64,000 nt of DNA from Methylobacterium isbiliense (GCF_022179325.1 NZ_BPQQ01000031.1:306220-370219), one strand, 5' to 3'. Positions 28,288 through 38,954 are shown, numbered from the stretch's first letter. A program made the numbers and translations. Notes: a model not told the origin generated them from the sequence alone.

Positions 28288-28338
28288 GCGCGTCCTGCCC
28301 GCCCGTGCGCAAACGCGGCCTCAAGGGCCACGAACGCC

Positions 28339-28366
28339 TTGACTCGCCGGAAGGCTCCGCCTATCT
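28339..28366 (+). promoter_or_regulatory. groESL promoter
   Basis: TTGACT (28339-28344) and CTATCT (28361-28366) are separated by 16 bases. With the preceding C this reads CTTGACT ... CTATCT, fitting both the alphaproteobacterial housekeeping and the heat-shock sigma (RpoH) consensus. The CIRCE operator lies immediately downstream, around the expected transcription start. Confidence 0.72.
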
Positions 28367-28378
28367 CGCCGCCAGCGG

Positions 28379-28405
28379 TTGGCACTCGACCCTGGTGAGT
28401 GCTAA
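28379..28405 (+). promoter_or_regulatory. CIRCE operator (HrcA-binding site)
   Basis: TTGGCACTC-N9-GAGTGCTAA is a 27-bp inverted repeat matching the CIRCE consensus TTAGCACTC-N9-GAGTGCTAA at all but one base. It is located 67 bases before groS. HrcA repressor binding here would keep groESL low in normal conditions. HrcA itself is not encoded in the window. Confidence 0.96.
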
Positions 28406-28471
28406 CAGCCCCGGCAGGCGCCTCGCCGCCGCACCAAGCGCAAGTCCTTGTGGGAAGCAAGAGGGCAGCTC

Positions 28472-30491
<2,020 letters not shown>

Positions 30492-30518
30492 GGTCCAGAG
30501 GCTCACGTCACACACGGG

Positions 30519-30544
30519 AAGGGCCGCCGCGAGGCGGCCCTTTT
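30519..30544 (+). terminator. Intrinsic terminator of groESL
   Basis: A perfect stem GGGCCGCC / GGCGGCCC with a GCGA tetraloop (30521-30540), extended by A-T pairs, runs into TTTT at 30541-30544. It begins 28 bases after the groL stop codon. Confidence 0.92.
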
Positions 30545-30576
30545 CCGTTGCGGGACAGCCCCTGTACCCTGCCGGC

Positions 30577-31707
30577 ATGAGCCCGATCGTCCCGCTTCCC
30601 TGCCAGCGCGCCCTGTTCGAGATCCCGGATCCCGTCAGCTATCTCGACGCCGCCGCGTGGTCGCCCGTGCCCCGTCCCGTGCGCGAGGCGGGCGAGGCGG
30701 GCCTGCTGGTGAAGCGCCAGCCCTGGGCGCATCCGCGCGAGGCGGTCCCGGCCGAGGCCGAGCGGGCGCGCCGCGCGGCCGCGGCGCTCATCGGCGCGGC
30801 CGCGGACGACATCGCCATCGTCGGCTCGGTGAGCCACGCCATCGCCACCGCGGCCGGCGCGATCGCACCCCTGCCGGGCGGCCGCATCCTGCGCGTCGCC
30901 GACGAGTTTCCCTCCCTGTGCTTCGCCTGGGACCAGATGGCCGCGCGCCACGGGATGAGCGTCGAGGTCGTGCCCCGGCCGGCGGACGGCGACTGGACCG
31001 CCGCCCTGCACGCGGCCGTCACCCGCCCGGGCGCGCCGCCGCTCGCGGTCGCGGCCCTCACCCCCCTGCACTGGTCGGACGGCACACCGATCGACCTCGA
31101 CGCCCTCGCCCCCGCGATCCGCGCGGCGGGCGCCGCGCTCGTGGTGGACGCCACGCAGGCGGTCGGTGCCGTGCCGGTGGATGTGGGCCGTCTCCGGCCC
31201 GACTTCCTGGCGTTCCCGACCTACAAGTGGGTGCTCGGCCCCTACAGCCTCGCCTTCCTGTACGCGGCGCCGCACCGGCAGGACGGCCCGCCCCTGGAGG
31301 AGAATTCGGGCAACCGGCCGCCGGCCGCCGGCGCGCGCCGCTACGACCGGGGCGAGTGCAACGATCCGGTCGGGCTGCCGATGGCCGCCGCCGGGATGGA
31401 GCTGATCGCCGGCTGGGGCGTGCCGGCGATCCAGGCCCGGCTCGCCGCCCTGACGGACCGTCTCGCGGAGGGTCTCGCCGCGCTGGACCTGCCGGTGCCG
31501 CCGCGCGGCCGGCGGGTTGCGCACATCCTCGGCCTGCGCCTCCCCGGCGGCCTGCCGCCCGGTGCGGTCGAGCGCCTGCGGGAGCGAAACGTCTTCGTCA
31601 GCAAGCGCCTCGGCGCGCTGCGCGTCAGCCCACACGTCTGGAGCGATGAGCGGGATCTGGACCGGTGCCTGGGCGGGATCCGGGCGGTGGTGCGGGGCGG
31701 CGCCTGA
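30577..31707 (+). CDS. Class V aminotransferase-fold PLP enzyme
   Basis: A 376-residue fold-type I PLP protein. The PLP-lysine is Lys217 in PTYKWVLGPYS, preceded by the aspartate strand ALVVDATQAVG, both typical of the class V aminotransferase/cysteine desulfurase superfamily. The mobile cysteine loop of IscS/SufS is not recognisable, and the region LEENSGNRPP resembles isopenicillin-N-epimerase-like and kynureninase-like members. No iron-sulfur cluster genes are adjacent, so a cysteine desulfurase function is unlikely. The substrate is unknown. ATG at 30577 lies 32 bases beyond the groESL terminator; the gene is probably expressed alone. Confidence 0.84.
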   Translation: MSPIVPLPCQRALFEIPDPVSYLDAAAWSPVPRPVREAGEAGLLVKRQPWAHPREAVPAEAERARRAAAALIGAAADDIAIVGSVSHAIATAAGAIAPLPGGRILRVADEFPSLCFAWDQMAARHGMSVEVVPRPADGDWTAALHAAVTRPGAPPLAVAALTPLHWSDGTPIDLDALAPAIRAAGAALVVDATQAVGAVPVDVGRLRPDFLAFPTYKWVLGPYSLAFLYAAPHRQDGPPLEENSGNRPPAAGARRYDRGECNDPVGLPMAAAGMELIAGWGVPAIQARLAALTDRLAEGLAALDLPVPPRGRRVAHILGLRLPGGLPPGAVERLRERNVFVSKRLGALRVSPHVWSDERDLDRCLGGIRAVVRGGA

Positions 31708-31758
31708 GATCGCGCGCCGAGCCCCCTCGGCCTTCGCCCGGGAGGAGGCTGGCGCGGC

Positions 31759-34134
31759 TCAGGGCGGCACCGATCCCGCATCCGCGGTTCGCCGCACGGC
31801 GCGGGGCCGGCGGGTCCGCCGCGGCGCGGCCGTGCCGTCGGACCCGCGCTTGCCGCGGGACCGGTCCACCGGCTTGGCCCTCGGCTCCGACCCGGTCGAT
31901 CGCGCCGCATGCGCATCGAGGAAGCGGCGGCAGGCGGCGTGGTCGATCTCGACCTCGGGCGGCAGGCCGTCGAGGGCCTTCTCGCGGGCCAGGGCCTGCG
32001 CGAAGCGAAGCATCGCCGGCGTCGGCGGACGGGTCTCACCCGGGGGCGGAGCTTCGCGGCGCTCGGCATGCGCGTCGAGGAAGCCCCGGCACACGGCTGC
32101 ACTGGTCTTGAGGCCCCGCGGCAGCCGCACCCCCTTGCGGGCCGCGAGCGCGGTGGCGAAAGCGATCATCGCCGGAGTGGGGGCGCGGCCCGGGGCGGGG
32201 GAGGGAGCGCCCTCCACGGCGAGCCGATCGGCGCCCGCCACGGCGGCGATGAGCGCGTCGAGCCGCCCGCGGGTGCGGCGGCAGAACTCCTCGGCGCGCC
32301 GGGCCGCCTCGGCCCGGGTCGTCGCCCGGCCGATCTCGGCGAGGTCGGCCTCGAACACCGCGCGCCCGACCGGGTCGCCATAGGCCGGAAACACCCGGCG
32401 CACCGCGTCGATGAAGGCGAGGCCCGCCTCCGTGACCTCGATCGCCGGGTCCTTGCCCCGGGCGAGCGCCACGTAGCGGCTCTTGACCAGCTTCGGCAGC
32501 ACCGCGTCGCGCGTCGCGGCGGTGCCCAGACCCTTGGGCTCGTTGGGATTGACCGGGTTTTCCAGCGCCCGCTTGAGCGCCGGATCCTCCACCTGATCGA
32601 CGAGGCGGCCCATCACCACCGGCAGTTCGCCCCGGGTGATGCGCCGGGGCGGCTCGGTGCGGGCGGTCTCGACGCGCGCGTCCAGGGCCCGCGCCGGCGC
32701 GCCGTCGCGCAGGGGCGGCAGCCGGCCCGCGGCCGGCTCGTCGTCCTGGCGCGCCTTGCCGGGAACCGGATCGTCGTCCTCGGCCTCCGCCCCGTAGAGC
32801 GCACGCCAGCCCGGCGCGCGCACGACGCTGCCGGTGACGGCGAAGCGCTTCGGGCCAAGCGGGGTCGCGACCTGCGCCGAGACGGTGGTGCGCGCGTCGA
32901 TCCCGTCCGGCAGGTGGGCGGCGATGAAGCTGCGCGCGACGAGGTCCCACAGGCGCCATGCCTCCGGCCCGACCTCGCCCGGGCGCGGCACCTTGCGCAG
33001 CGGCACGATGGCGTGGTGCTCCCCCGGATCCCGGACGTAGTGGCCCCGCGGTCCGCGCCGCACCACGATCGCGTCCGGTCCCGGCGCGAGGTCGGGCGGG
33101 AGGCCGAGGATGCCGGCCGCCGCCGCGACGACGAGCGCCGCATCGCCGGCCTGCGCCTCCGGCAGGTGCTCGGATTCGGTGCGCGGGTAGCTCAGGAAGC
33201 CGCGGTCGTAGAGATCCTGCGCGTAGCCGGCGGTGACCTGCGGGTCCCAGCCGAAGCGCTTGGCGCAGCGGCGGGCCAGCGTGTCCTTCGAGAACAGCCG
33301 CGGGGGCGGGCGCCGCACGTCCCGCTGCGCCACCGCGAGCGGGCCGGCCCAGGCGGAAGCGGCCTCGCGGATCGCCTCGGCCTCCTCGCGCGCGAAGATC
33401 CGCTCCTTGGGCGCGTGCCAGAGGGTCAGCGCCGCGCCGCCCTCGGCCTCCACCGGCAGGGCGATTTTGAAGAAGTCGCGCGGCACGAAATCCCGGATTC
33501 GTCGTTCGAGATCGGCCAGGATCGCCAGCGTCGGCGTCTGCACCCCGCCGAACCGCCACGGCTCGCGGAAGGCCGGCGGACGCAGGCGCAGCGACATCGC
33601 CCGGGTGCCGTTGAGGCCGAGATGCCAGTCCTCGTAGCGGCGGCACAGAGCCTCCAGATAGGCCGCGTAGTCGCGCTCCCCGGAATCCGGTTCGCGCGCC
33701 AGCGCCGCGAAGGCGCGGCGGATCGAGACCTCGTCCAGCGCCCCGAGCTTCAGCCGGTCAACGCGGCCGCGATAGCCGAGATGCTCCAGCACCTCCCAGG
33801 CGATCATCGAGCCCTCGCGCCCGGGATCGGTGGCGATGATCACCCGGTCCACACCCGCGAGCGCGGCCCGGATCGCCTCGACCTTGCCGGCATGCGAGGC
33901 GCCCGAGCGGCTGCGCGCATAGGCCACCGGGATCCGCTCGACCGCGATCGGCAGCGCCTCGAAGCGCCAGGGCTTCCATTCGGCCCGGATCGCGCCCGGC
34001 TCCTCCGCCGCCAGCAGATGGCCCTCGGCGGCGACGCAGACCGTGGTCGGCGCGCGGAAGAAGCGCTGCAGCTGGCGCATCGCCGACGGCTTCTCGAAGA
34101 AGAACAGCGTCCTGCCTGTCTGCGCGCTCGCCAT
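31759..34134 (-). CDS. Type IA DNA topoisomerase (topoisomerase III-like) with duplicated C-terminal module
   Basis: A 791-residue single-strand passing topoisomerase. The toprim domain opens FFFEKPSAM and contains IIATDPGREGSMIAWEVLE. The active-site tyrosine is Tyr316 in FLSYPRTESEHLPEA, the normal type IA context, and the core continues through the GLGTAATRDAVLPKL segment. The usual C-terminal zinc fingers of TopA are absent. Instead there are two copies of a roughly 40-residue module (PTPAM, then CR-FLDAHA) in the region about 31907-32184, followed by a basic Arg/Lys-rich tail likely to bind DNA. Start is taken at ATG 34134 (MASAQTGRTL); the frame is open for another 31 codons. This looks like a housekeeping-size accessory topoisomerase, not the main TopA. 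Confidence 0.88.
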   Translation of the reverse strand: MASAQTGRTLFFFEKPSAMRQLQRFFRAPTTVCVAAEGHLLAAEEPGAIRAEWKPWRFEALPIAVERIPVAYARSRSGASHAGKVEAIRAALAGVDRVIIATDPGREGSMIAWEVLEHLGYRGRVDRLKLGALDEVSIRRAFAALAREPDSGERDYAAYLEALCRRYEDWHLGLNGTRAMSLRLRPPAFREPWRFGGVQTPTLAILADLERRIRDFVPRDFFKIALPVEAEGGAALTLWHAPKERIFAREEAEAIREAASAWAGPLAVAQRDVRRPPPRLFSKDTLARRCAKRFGWDPQVTAGYAQDLYDRGFLSYPRTESEHLPEAQAGDAALVVAAAAGILGLPPDLAPGPDAIVVRRGPRGHYVRDPGEHHAIVPLRKVPRPGEVGPEAWRLWDLVARSFIAAHLPDGIDARTTVSAQVATPLGPKRFAVTGSVVRAPGWRALYGAEAEDDDPVPGKARQDDEPAAGRLPPLRDGAPARALDARVETARTEPPRRITRGELPVVMGRLVDQVEDPALKRALENPVNPNEPKGLGTAATRDAVLPKLVKSRYVALARGKDPAIEVTEAGLAFIDAVRRVFPAYGDPVGRAVFEADLAEIGRATTRAEAARRAEEFCRRTRGRLDALIAAVAGADRLAVEGAPSPAPGRAPTPAMIAFATALAARKGVRLPRGLKTSAAVCRGFLDAHAERREAPPPGETRPPTPAMLRFAQALAREKALDGLPPEVEIDHAACRRFLDAHAARSTGSEPRAKPVDRSRGKRGSDGTAAPRRTRRPRAVRRTADAGSVPP

Positions 34135-34325
34135 GACGGGGGCGGGATCCTCAGGGCTCGTTCCGAACAAATCAGGAACATAGCCGCCGGGTGCGCTCGC
34201 GGTCAACCGCTTCCACCGGCCGCGCACCGCCCCGCCTTGTGGGCCGGATGCACTTAAGTACTTCCAATAATCTCAAATAATGGCATAGTGCGGCCAAGGG
34301 GTGCTTCAGGTGGAGGTCAGACGAT

Positions 34326-34736
34326 ATGAGGGCGCGCAACTTCTCCGGGCTGGCGGCCTTTCTGCTGCTTGTGGCGTCTTGTCTTGGCGCGGTGACGGGT
34401 GCGCAGGCACAGGGCACGCTGATCGCGCCGGCTCCGGGCGGGCGCGTGATCATTCCGGCCATCCCGGGCTCGCCGCTGACGGACGGATCGATGGTGTTCC
34501 ACGGCAATTTCTGCGGCCCGGGCCAGCGCGGGAGCCGGCCGGTGGACGCGCTCGACGTGGCCTGCATGCACCACGACGCCTGCACCCCCTCCGGCGGGAT
34601 CCCGTCCTGCGCCTGCAACGCCCGTCTTCAGAAGGAGGCCGCCGCGGTCGCGCGCAGCCCCCGTCAGCCGGCGGACCTGCGCGACCTCGCCGCGCTGGTG
34701 TCCCAGTCCGCCACCGTCATGCCCTGCGATCCGTGA
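34326..34736 (+). CDS. Secreted phospholipase A2-like protein
   Basis: A 136-residue exported protein. Residues 1-29 form a signal peptide ending GAQAQG. The mature part has GNFCGPG (Cys63), resembling the calcium-binding loop of phospholipase A2, and then CMHHDAC at residues 80-86, which matches the PLA2 active-site pattern C-x2-H-D-x-C with His83 and Asp84. Additional cysteines (CAC near 97-99, and one near the end) could complete disulfides. Size fits secreted bacterial PLA2-fold proteins. Hydrolysis of the sn-2 ester is the family activity and is not proven here. The start has GGTGGAGGT nine bases upstream. It is divergent from the topoisomerase gene; the 190 bases between contain the most AT-rich stretch nearby (34249-34290), a likely promoter. 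Confidence 0.72.
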   Translation: MRARNFSGLAAFLLLVASCLGAVTGAQAQGTLIAPAPGGRVIIPAIPGSPLTDGSMVFHGNFCGPGQRGSRPVDALDVACMHHDACTPSGGIPSCACNARLQKEAAAVARSPRQPADLRDLAALVSQSATVMPCDP

Positions 34737-34846
34737 TCGCTCCGGCCACGTCCGCCGCGACGATCATCCGGCGGCGGACGAGGCAGGACCAGGCGCAAAG
34801 ACAGACCCGCCCCGGGCCGTCCTGACGGAGCACGGTTCAGGACGGC

Positions 34847-35074
34847 TCAGGAGCCCGCTTCGGAGACGATCCGCAGCCTGGGGCCCGTCGGCCCGAGCCG
34901 GGCCGCGGCACGGCGCGGCACGGCCACGTCGTCGTTCGCGGGCGCGGAATCCCAGGGCGTGTAGGCATCGAGGATGTCCACCACGTGGAGACAGCGGGTG
35001 CTCGCCGCCTCCTTGCCCCGACGCGTCCTGCGCGGACGCGTCGCCGTCCATTTCCCCCTCCCACGCGTGCTCAT
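34847..35074 (-). CDS. Hypothetical small protein
   Basis: A possible 75-residue protein with an arginine-rich N-terminal third and a C-terminal part reading CLHVVDILDAYTPWDSAP and ANDDVAVPRRAAARLG, of more protein-like composition than its shadow frames. The ATG at 35074 has AGGGGCGG upstream. No family was recognised. It is the only coding candidate in the 534-base gap between the PLA2-like gene and the GGDEF-EAL gene (34737-35270). The rest of that gap shows nothing I can name; its last 100 bases must carry the expression signals for the downstream gene. Confidence 0.35.
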   Translation of the reverse strand: MSTRGRGKWTATRPRRTRRGKEAASTRCLHVVDILDAYTPWDSAPANDDVAVPRRAAARLGPTGPRLRIVSEAGS

Positions 35075-35270
35075 GGTGGCCGCCCCTGCGATGAGCCCCC
35101 CGGCTGCTCGCCAGGAGTCGTATTGCATTAGAGACGAATTGTCGTCCCGTCGCAGTGCTCTGGCGCACAAGCCCGGGCGGATCTTCCGGCCCCGGGCGGG
35201 CGCCCGCGGCGGTACGCCGGCGGACATCCGCCCCACAACTTTACCGATCCGCAAGGGCACCTGAGGCAGC

Positions 35271-37721
35271 ATGGCCTTACGGCATGCGGGTAGACGGGCG
35301 ATGGGCGATCTCTTCCAGGTGGTGGCCGAGCGGCACGACCTCAGGCTTCTCGGTCTCTCCTTGCTGCTCGGGGTGCTCGCCTCGCTCACCGCCGTCGACC
35401 TCGCCCACCACGCGCGAGCGGCCGCCGAGCGCACGCGCGGGATCTGGCTCGCACTCGCGGCGGTCGCGAGCGGTTTCGGCCTGTGGGCGTCGCACGTCGT
35501 GGCCGTGCTCGCCTCCCGCCCAGGCGGCCCGCTCGCGGAGCATGCCGGACCGACGATCCTCTCGGCGGTGGCGATGATCATGCTCACCGGGGCCGGTCTG
35601 CGCACGAGCGTGTCGGTCGGCAGGACCTGGGGACCGTCGCTCGGCGGAGCGCTGATCGGTGGAGGTCTGGCCGTCGCCCACGCGATCGGCCTCGGCAGCT
35701 ACGCCGCGGCCGGCGCGGTGACGGTCGATCCGCTGCGGCTCATCGCGGCCGCCTTGATCGCCGCGCTGCTCGGCGCCCTGGCCCTGTCGCAGGTGCTGCG
35801 CGACGGCCCCGCGCACCAGAAGACGGGCTGCTTCATTCTCACCCTTGCGCTCCCGGTCCACCATTTCCTGGCGGCGAGCGGCGTCCGGGTCGGCGCGGGC
35901 AGCGCCGAGGCCAGGATCGCGGACCACGGGCTGGCCTCCCAGATCGGATTCGCCAGCCTGACTCTGTTGGTCCTCGCCTTCACCTCCGTCATGCTCGACA
36001 GCAGGGCAAGGCGGCGGCGCGAGCAGCAGGAGCTGATGGAGAGCCTCGCCAACGCTGCGGTCGAGGGCATCGCCGTGTGCGACGGCGACCGGATCGTGAC
36101 CGCCAACACCAGCCTCGTGCGGCTGCTGGGGCGCAGCGCCGAGAGCCTGGCCGGGCGCTCCCTGTCCGAGATCGTCCCGGCGGACGTGATGGAGCGGGGG
36201 AGAGTGGCCGCCGGCGCGGCCGGGTCCGACGGCATCGTCGAGGCCGATCTCCCCGGGCCGGACGGCAGGCCGATTCCGGTCGAGATGATCCTGCGCACGA
36301 TCGCCTTCGCGGGCCGCCCGCATCTCGCGATCGCGGTGCGCGACCTGCGGGCACGCCAGCAGGCCGAGCAGCACATCCAGTTCCTCGCCCGCCACGACGC
36401 CCTGACCCGGCTGCCGAACCGCACGAGCTTCAACGAGCGCGTGGAACAGGAAATCGAGCTCGCCAAGGCGAGCGGCCGACCTCTGGCGGTGCTCTGCCTC
36501 GACCTCGACCGATTCAAGGACGTGAACGACCTCTTCGGCCACGCCGCGGGCGACGCGATGCTGCAGGCGGTGGCCTCCTGCATCCCCGCGCTCCTCGACG
36601 AGCGCCAGATGATGGCGCGGCTGGGCGGCGACGAGTTCGCCATCCTGGCGCCCGGCTTCGGGGAGGCGGAGGCGGTGCATCTCGCCGAGCGGATCCTGGA
36701 GGCGATCCGGGCCGAGAACCAGAGGGCGAGCGGCCTGCCGCCGATCTCGACCAGCATCGGCATCGCGTTCTCCCCGCGCGACGCCGACGAGCGCGAGGCG
36801 CTGATGAGCCACGCCGATGCCGCGCTCTACCACGCGAAGGCGGAAGGCCGGGGCAATTACCAGTTCTACGATGCGGTGCTGGGCACGCAGATCCGCGACC
36901 GGCGCTCGCTGGAGCACGACCTGCGGCTGGCGGTGTCGCGCGGGGAGTTCACGGTCCTGTATCAGCCGCAGATGGACGTGATGTCGGGGGAGCTGGTGGG
37001 GTTCGAGGCCCTGCTGCGCTGGAACCATCCCGAGCGTGGGAGTGTGCCGCCGGACCATTTCATCCCGGTCGCGGAGGAGACCGGAGCGATCCTGGCCATC
37101 GGCGACTGGGTGCTGCGCGAGACCTGCCGGGAGGCGGCCGGCTGGGAGCGTCCGCTGCGCGTGGCTGTGAACGTCTCGGCGGTCCAGCTCCACGGTCCGG
37201 ACTTCGCCCAGACCCTGCACGAGATCCTGCTCCAGACCGGCCTCCGGCCCGGGCGCCTCGAACTGGAGATCACCGAGACCGCGCTGGTGCGCGATCCGGC
37301 CCGGGCGCTCGCCACCCTGCGCCGCCTCAAGGCCCTCGGCGTCCGCGTCGCCATGGACGATTTCGGCACCGGCTACTCGTCGCTGTCGAACCTGCGCGCC
37401 TTCCCGTTCGACAAGATCAAGATCGACCGCTCCTTCATCCGCGCGGTCGACGTCAACACCGAGACGGCGGCGATCCTGCGGGCGGTGCTGGGGCTTGGGC
37501 GCGGCCTCGGCCTGCCGGTCCTGGCCGAGGGAGTCGAGACGCCCGCGGAGCTGAGCTTCCTGGGGGCGGAGGCGTGCCAGGAGGCGCAGGGCTACCTGCT
37601 GGGCCGGCCCGCGCCGATCGAGGACTTCGCCGAGGCGATCCGGCTCGGCCGGGTGGCGGACGCGGCGATCCACGCCACGTCCGAGCCGGTCAGGACCTTG
37701 CGCACGGCGAGCGCGGCCTGA
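35271..37721 (+). CDS. Membrane PAS-GGDEF-EAL cyclic-di-GMP enzyme with degenerate MHYT-like sensor
   Basis: An 816-residue signalling protein. Residues 1-240 hold about seven membrane segments arranged like an MHYT sensor; the three repeats keep a histidine (WASHVVAVLA, AVAHAIGLGS, PVHHFLAASG) but lose the Met and Tyr. A PAS domain follows at about 250-360, then a GGDEF domain with intact RLGGDEFAIL and no RxxD inhibitory site in front, and an EAL domain with EALLRW, EITE, DDFGTGYSSL, KIDRSFI and EGVET all present. Both cyclase and phosphodiesterase activities are therefore possible. Start at ATG 35271 (GAGGCAGC before it); ATG 35301 is an alternative. No other c-di-GMP gene is nearby. Confidence 0.9.
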   Translation: MALRHAGRRAMGDLFQVVAERHDLRLLGLSLLLGVLASLTAVDLAHHARAAAERTRGIWLALAAVASGFGLWASHVVAVLASRPGGPLAEHAGPTILSAVAMIMLTGAGLRTSVSVGRTWGPSLGGALIGGGLAVAHAIGLGSYAAAGAVTVDPLRLIAAALIAALLGALALSQVLRDGPAHQKTGCFILTLALPVHHFLAASGVRVGAGSAEARIADHGLASQIGFASLTLLVLAFTSVMLDSRARRRREQQELMESLANAAVEGIAVCDGDRIVTANTSLVRLLGRSAESLAGRSLSEIVPADVMERGRVAAGAAGSDGIVEADLPGPDGRPIPVEMILRTIAFAGRPHLAIAVRDLRARQQAEQHIQFLARHDALTRLPNRTSFNERVEQEIELAKASGRPLAVLCLDLDRFKDVNDLFGHAAGDAMLQAVASCIPALLDERQMMARLGGDEFAILAPGFGEAEAVHLAERILEAIRAENQRASGLPPISTSIGIAFSPRDADEREALMSHADAALYHAKAEGRGNYQFYDAVLGTQIRDRRSLEHDLRLAVSRGEFTVLYQPQMDVMSGELVGFEALLRWNHPERGSVPPDHFIPVAEETGAILAIGDWVLRETCREAAGWERPLRVAVNVSAVQLHGPDFAQTLHEILLQTGLRPGRLELEITETALVRDPARALATLRRLKALGVRVAMDDFGTGYSSLSNLRAFPFDKIKIDRSFIRAVDVNTETAAILRAVLGLGRGLGLPVLAEGVETPAELSFLGAEACQEAQGYLLGRPAPIEDFAEAIRLGRVADAAIHATSEPVRTLRTASAA

Positions 37722-37779
37722 CCAGCGGGGCCGCGGCGGACCGCGATCCGCCCGGATGCGGGCCGGCGCCGCTCCGGCT

Positions 37780-37835
37780 CAGGCGGCTTGATTCAGGCGC
37801 CTTGGCTCAGGCGCCTTGGCTCAGGCGGCTTGGGC
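37780..37835. repeat. Four tandem copies of a 14-bp unit
   Basis: Units CAGGCGGCTTGATT, CAGGCGCCTTGGCT, CAGGCGCCTTGGCT and CAGGCGGCTTGGGC run head to tail. The last copy encodes the Ala-Gln-Ala-Ala end of the olsB-like gene, and the olsB stop codon sits at the boundary between copies three and four, so a change in copy number would leave the protein end nearly unchanged. Confidence 0.9.
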
Positions 37836-38831
37836 GCCGGCGGCGTGCCGGTCCGCGCCCGCGCCGAAATGCCCGACATAGCGCGGAGCGATGGCCGACA
37901 CGGGCAGGACCACGAACACGTCGGTGGTGCCGAACTGCCGGTCGACCACCGCGCCGTCCCCGAAGGTGGCGCCCACGCGCAGATAGCCCTTGACCAGCGG
38001 CGGCAGCGCCTGGAGCGCGGCCTTCGGGTCGATGGCCTCGCGGCCGATCCGGTCCATCGGCACGTACCGGTCCGGCAGCGCGCGGGCGCGCCAGCGCTCG
38101 GGCGCCGGGGCGAAGTGGTGCAGGAAGCTGAGCGGCAGGGCGAGCCGGTCCGGGTCGGTGCCCTCCAGGCTGGCGCAGCCGATCATCGCGTCGATGCGGT
38201 GGTGCAGGACGTAGGTCCAGATGCCGTGCCAGAGGAGTTCGACGGTCCGCTTGGTGCGATAGGGCTTGAGCACGCAGGAGCGCCCGAGTTCGAGCAGGCG
38301 CATCCCGCGATTCGCGTCGAGGAGCGGCGCGAGGTCGTACTCCCCCGACGAGTAGAAGCCGAAATGCCGGTCCGCCTCGTCCTGGCGCAGCAGGCGGTAG
38401 GTGCCCACGACCTTCGGACGCGGCTTGCGGAAGGGTCTGGCATCGATCGCCGCATGGTCGACGACGAGGAGGTGGTCGCAGACGGCGTCGTACTCGTCGA
38501 TGTCGCGCCGCTTGAGCGCCGCGAGCCCGATCGGCGCCGCGTTCATCTCCTCGTAGAACACCCGGTAGCGCAGGCGCTGCGCGCGCTTCACGTCCTTGGG
38601 CCGGGTGGCGAGGCGCACTTCGAGGGAGCCGATGCGGCCGAGCACGGGGTCGAGCCCGTGGGTCGGCAGGCGGGCGAGGCGGGGAAACAGCCGGGCAGGC
38701 GCGCCACCCCCGCGCAGTTCGATGGCCGGCCGCGGCTCGATCAGGCCCGGGCGCTGCAGCAGCCGCGCGAACGGCAGCGCGCGCGCCTCGCGCCCGGCCG
38801 GAGGAGCACCGCGGGTGAGGAACGGAACCAT
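37821..38831 (-). CDS. olsB: OlsB-like ornithine N-acyltransferase (ornithine lipid synthesis)
   Basis: A 336-residue GNAT-fold protein of the autoinducer-synthase-like/hemolysin group. The core VRLATRPKDVKRAQRLRYRVFYEEM, the ELGRSCVLKPYRTKRTVELLWHGIW block and the MIGCASLEGTD segment match OlsB, which transfers a 3-hydroxyacyl group from acyl-ACP to ornithine to make lyso-ornithine lipid. The N-terminal 60 residues and Ala-rich C-terminus are additional. OlsA, the second acyltransferase, is not in the window. Ornithine lipids are common membrane lipids in this order. Its ATG at 38831 lies downstream of a short 12-bp repeat array (38955-39002). Confidence 0.85.
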   Translation of the reverse strand: MVPFLTRGAPPAGREARALPFARLLQRPGLIEPRPAIELRGGGAPARLFPRLARLPTHGLDPVLGRIGSLEVRLATRPKDVKRAQRLRYRVFYEEMNAAPIGLAALKRRDIDEYDAVCDHLLVVDHAAIDARPFRKPRPKVVGTYRLLRQDEADRHFGFYSSGEYDLAPLLDANRGMRLLELGRSCVLKPYRTKRTVELLWHGIWTYVLHHRIDAMIGCASLEGTDPDRLALPLSFLHHFAPAPERWRARALPDRYVPMDRIGREAIDPKAALQALPPLVKGYLRVGATFGDGAVVDRQFGTTDVFVVLPVSAIAPRYVGHFGAGADRHAAGAQAA

Positions 38832-38954
38832 GATCGTGGCATCCCGTGCGGCGCGTGTCCGGCTCTCGGATGCCGTCGCTTGGCCGCCTGCGAGCGCGAC
38901 AACACCACGAAGCGCGGACGGTTGTGTGACACCCCGGCTCGTTCGTTCCCAATG

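Noticed and set aside
30577-31707. Cysteine desulfurase of an iron-sulfur operon
   Set aside because: No recognisable mobile-loop cysteine and no isc/suf partners adjacent.
31759-34134. Plasmid or conjugative-element topoisomerase (TraE-like)
   Set aside because: No transfer, partition or replication genes are near and codon use does not differ visibly from its neighbours.
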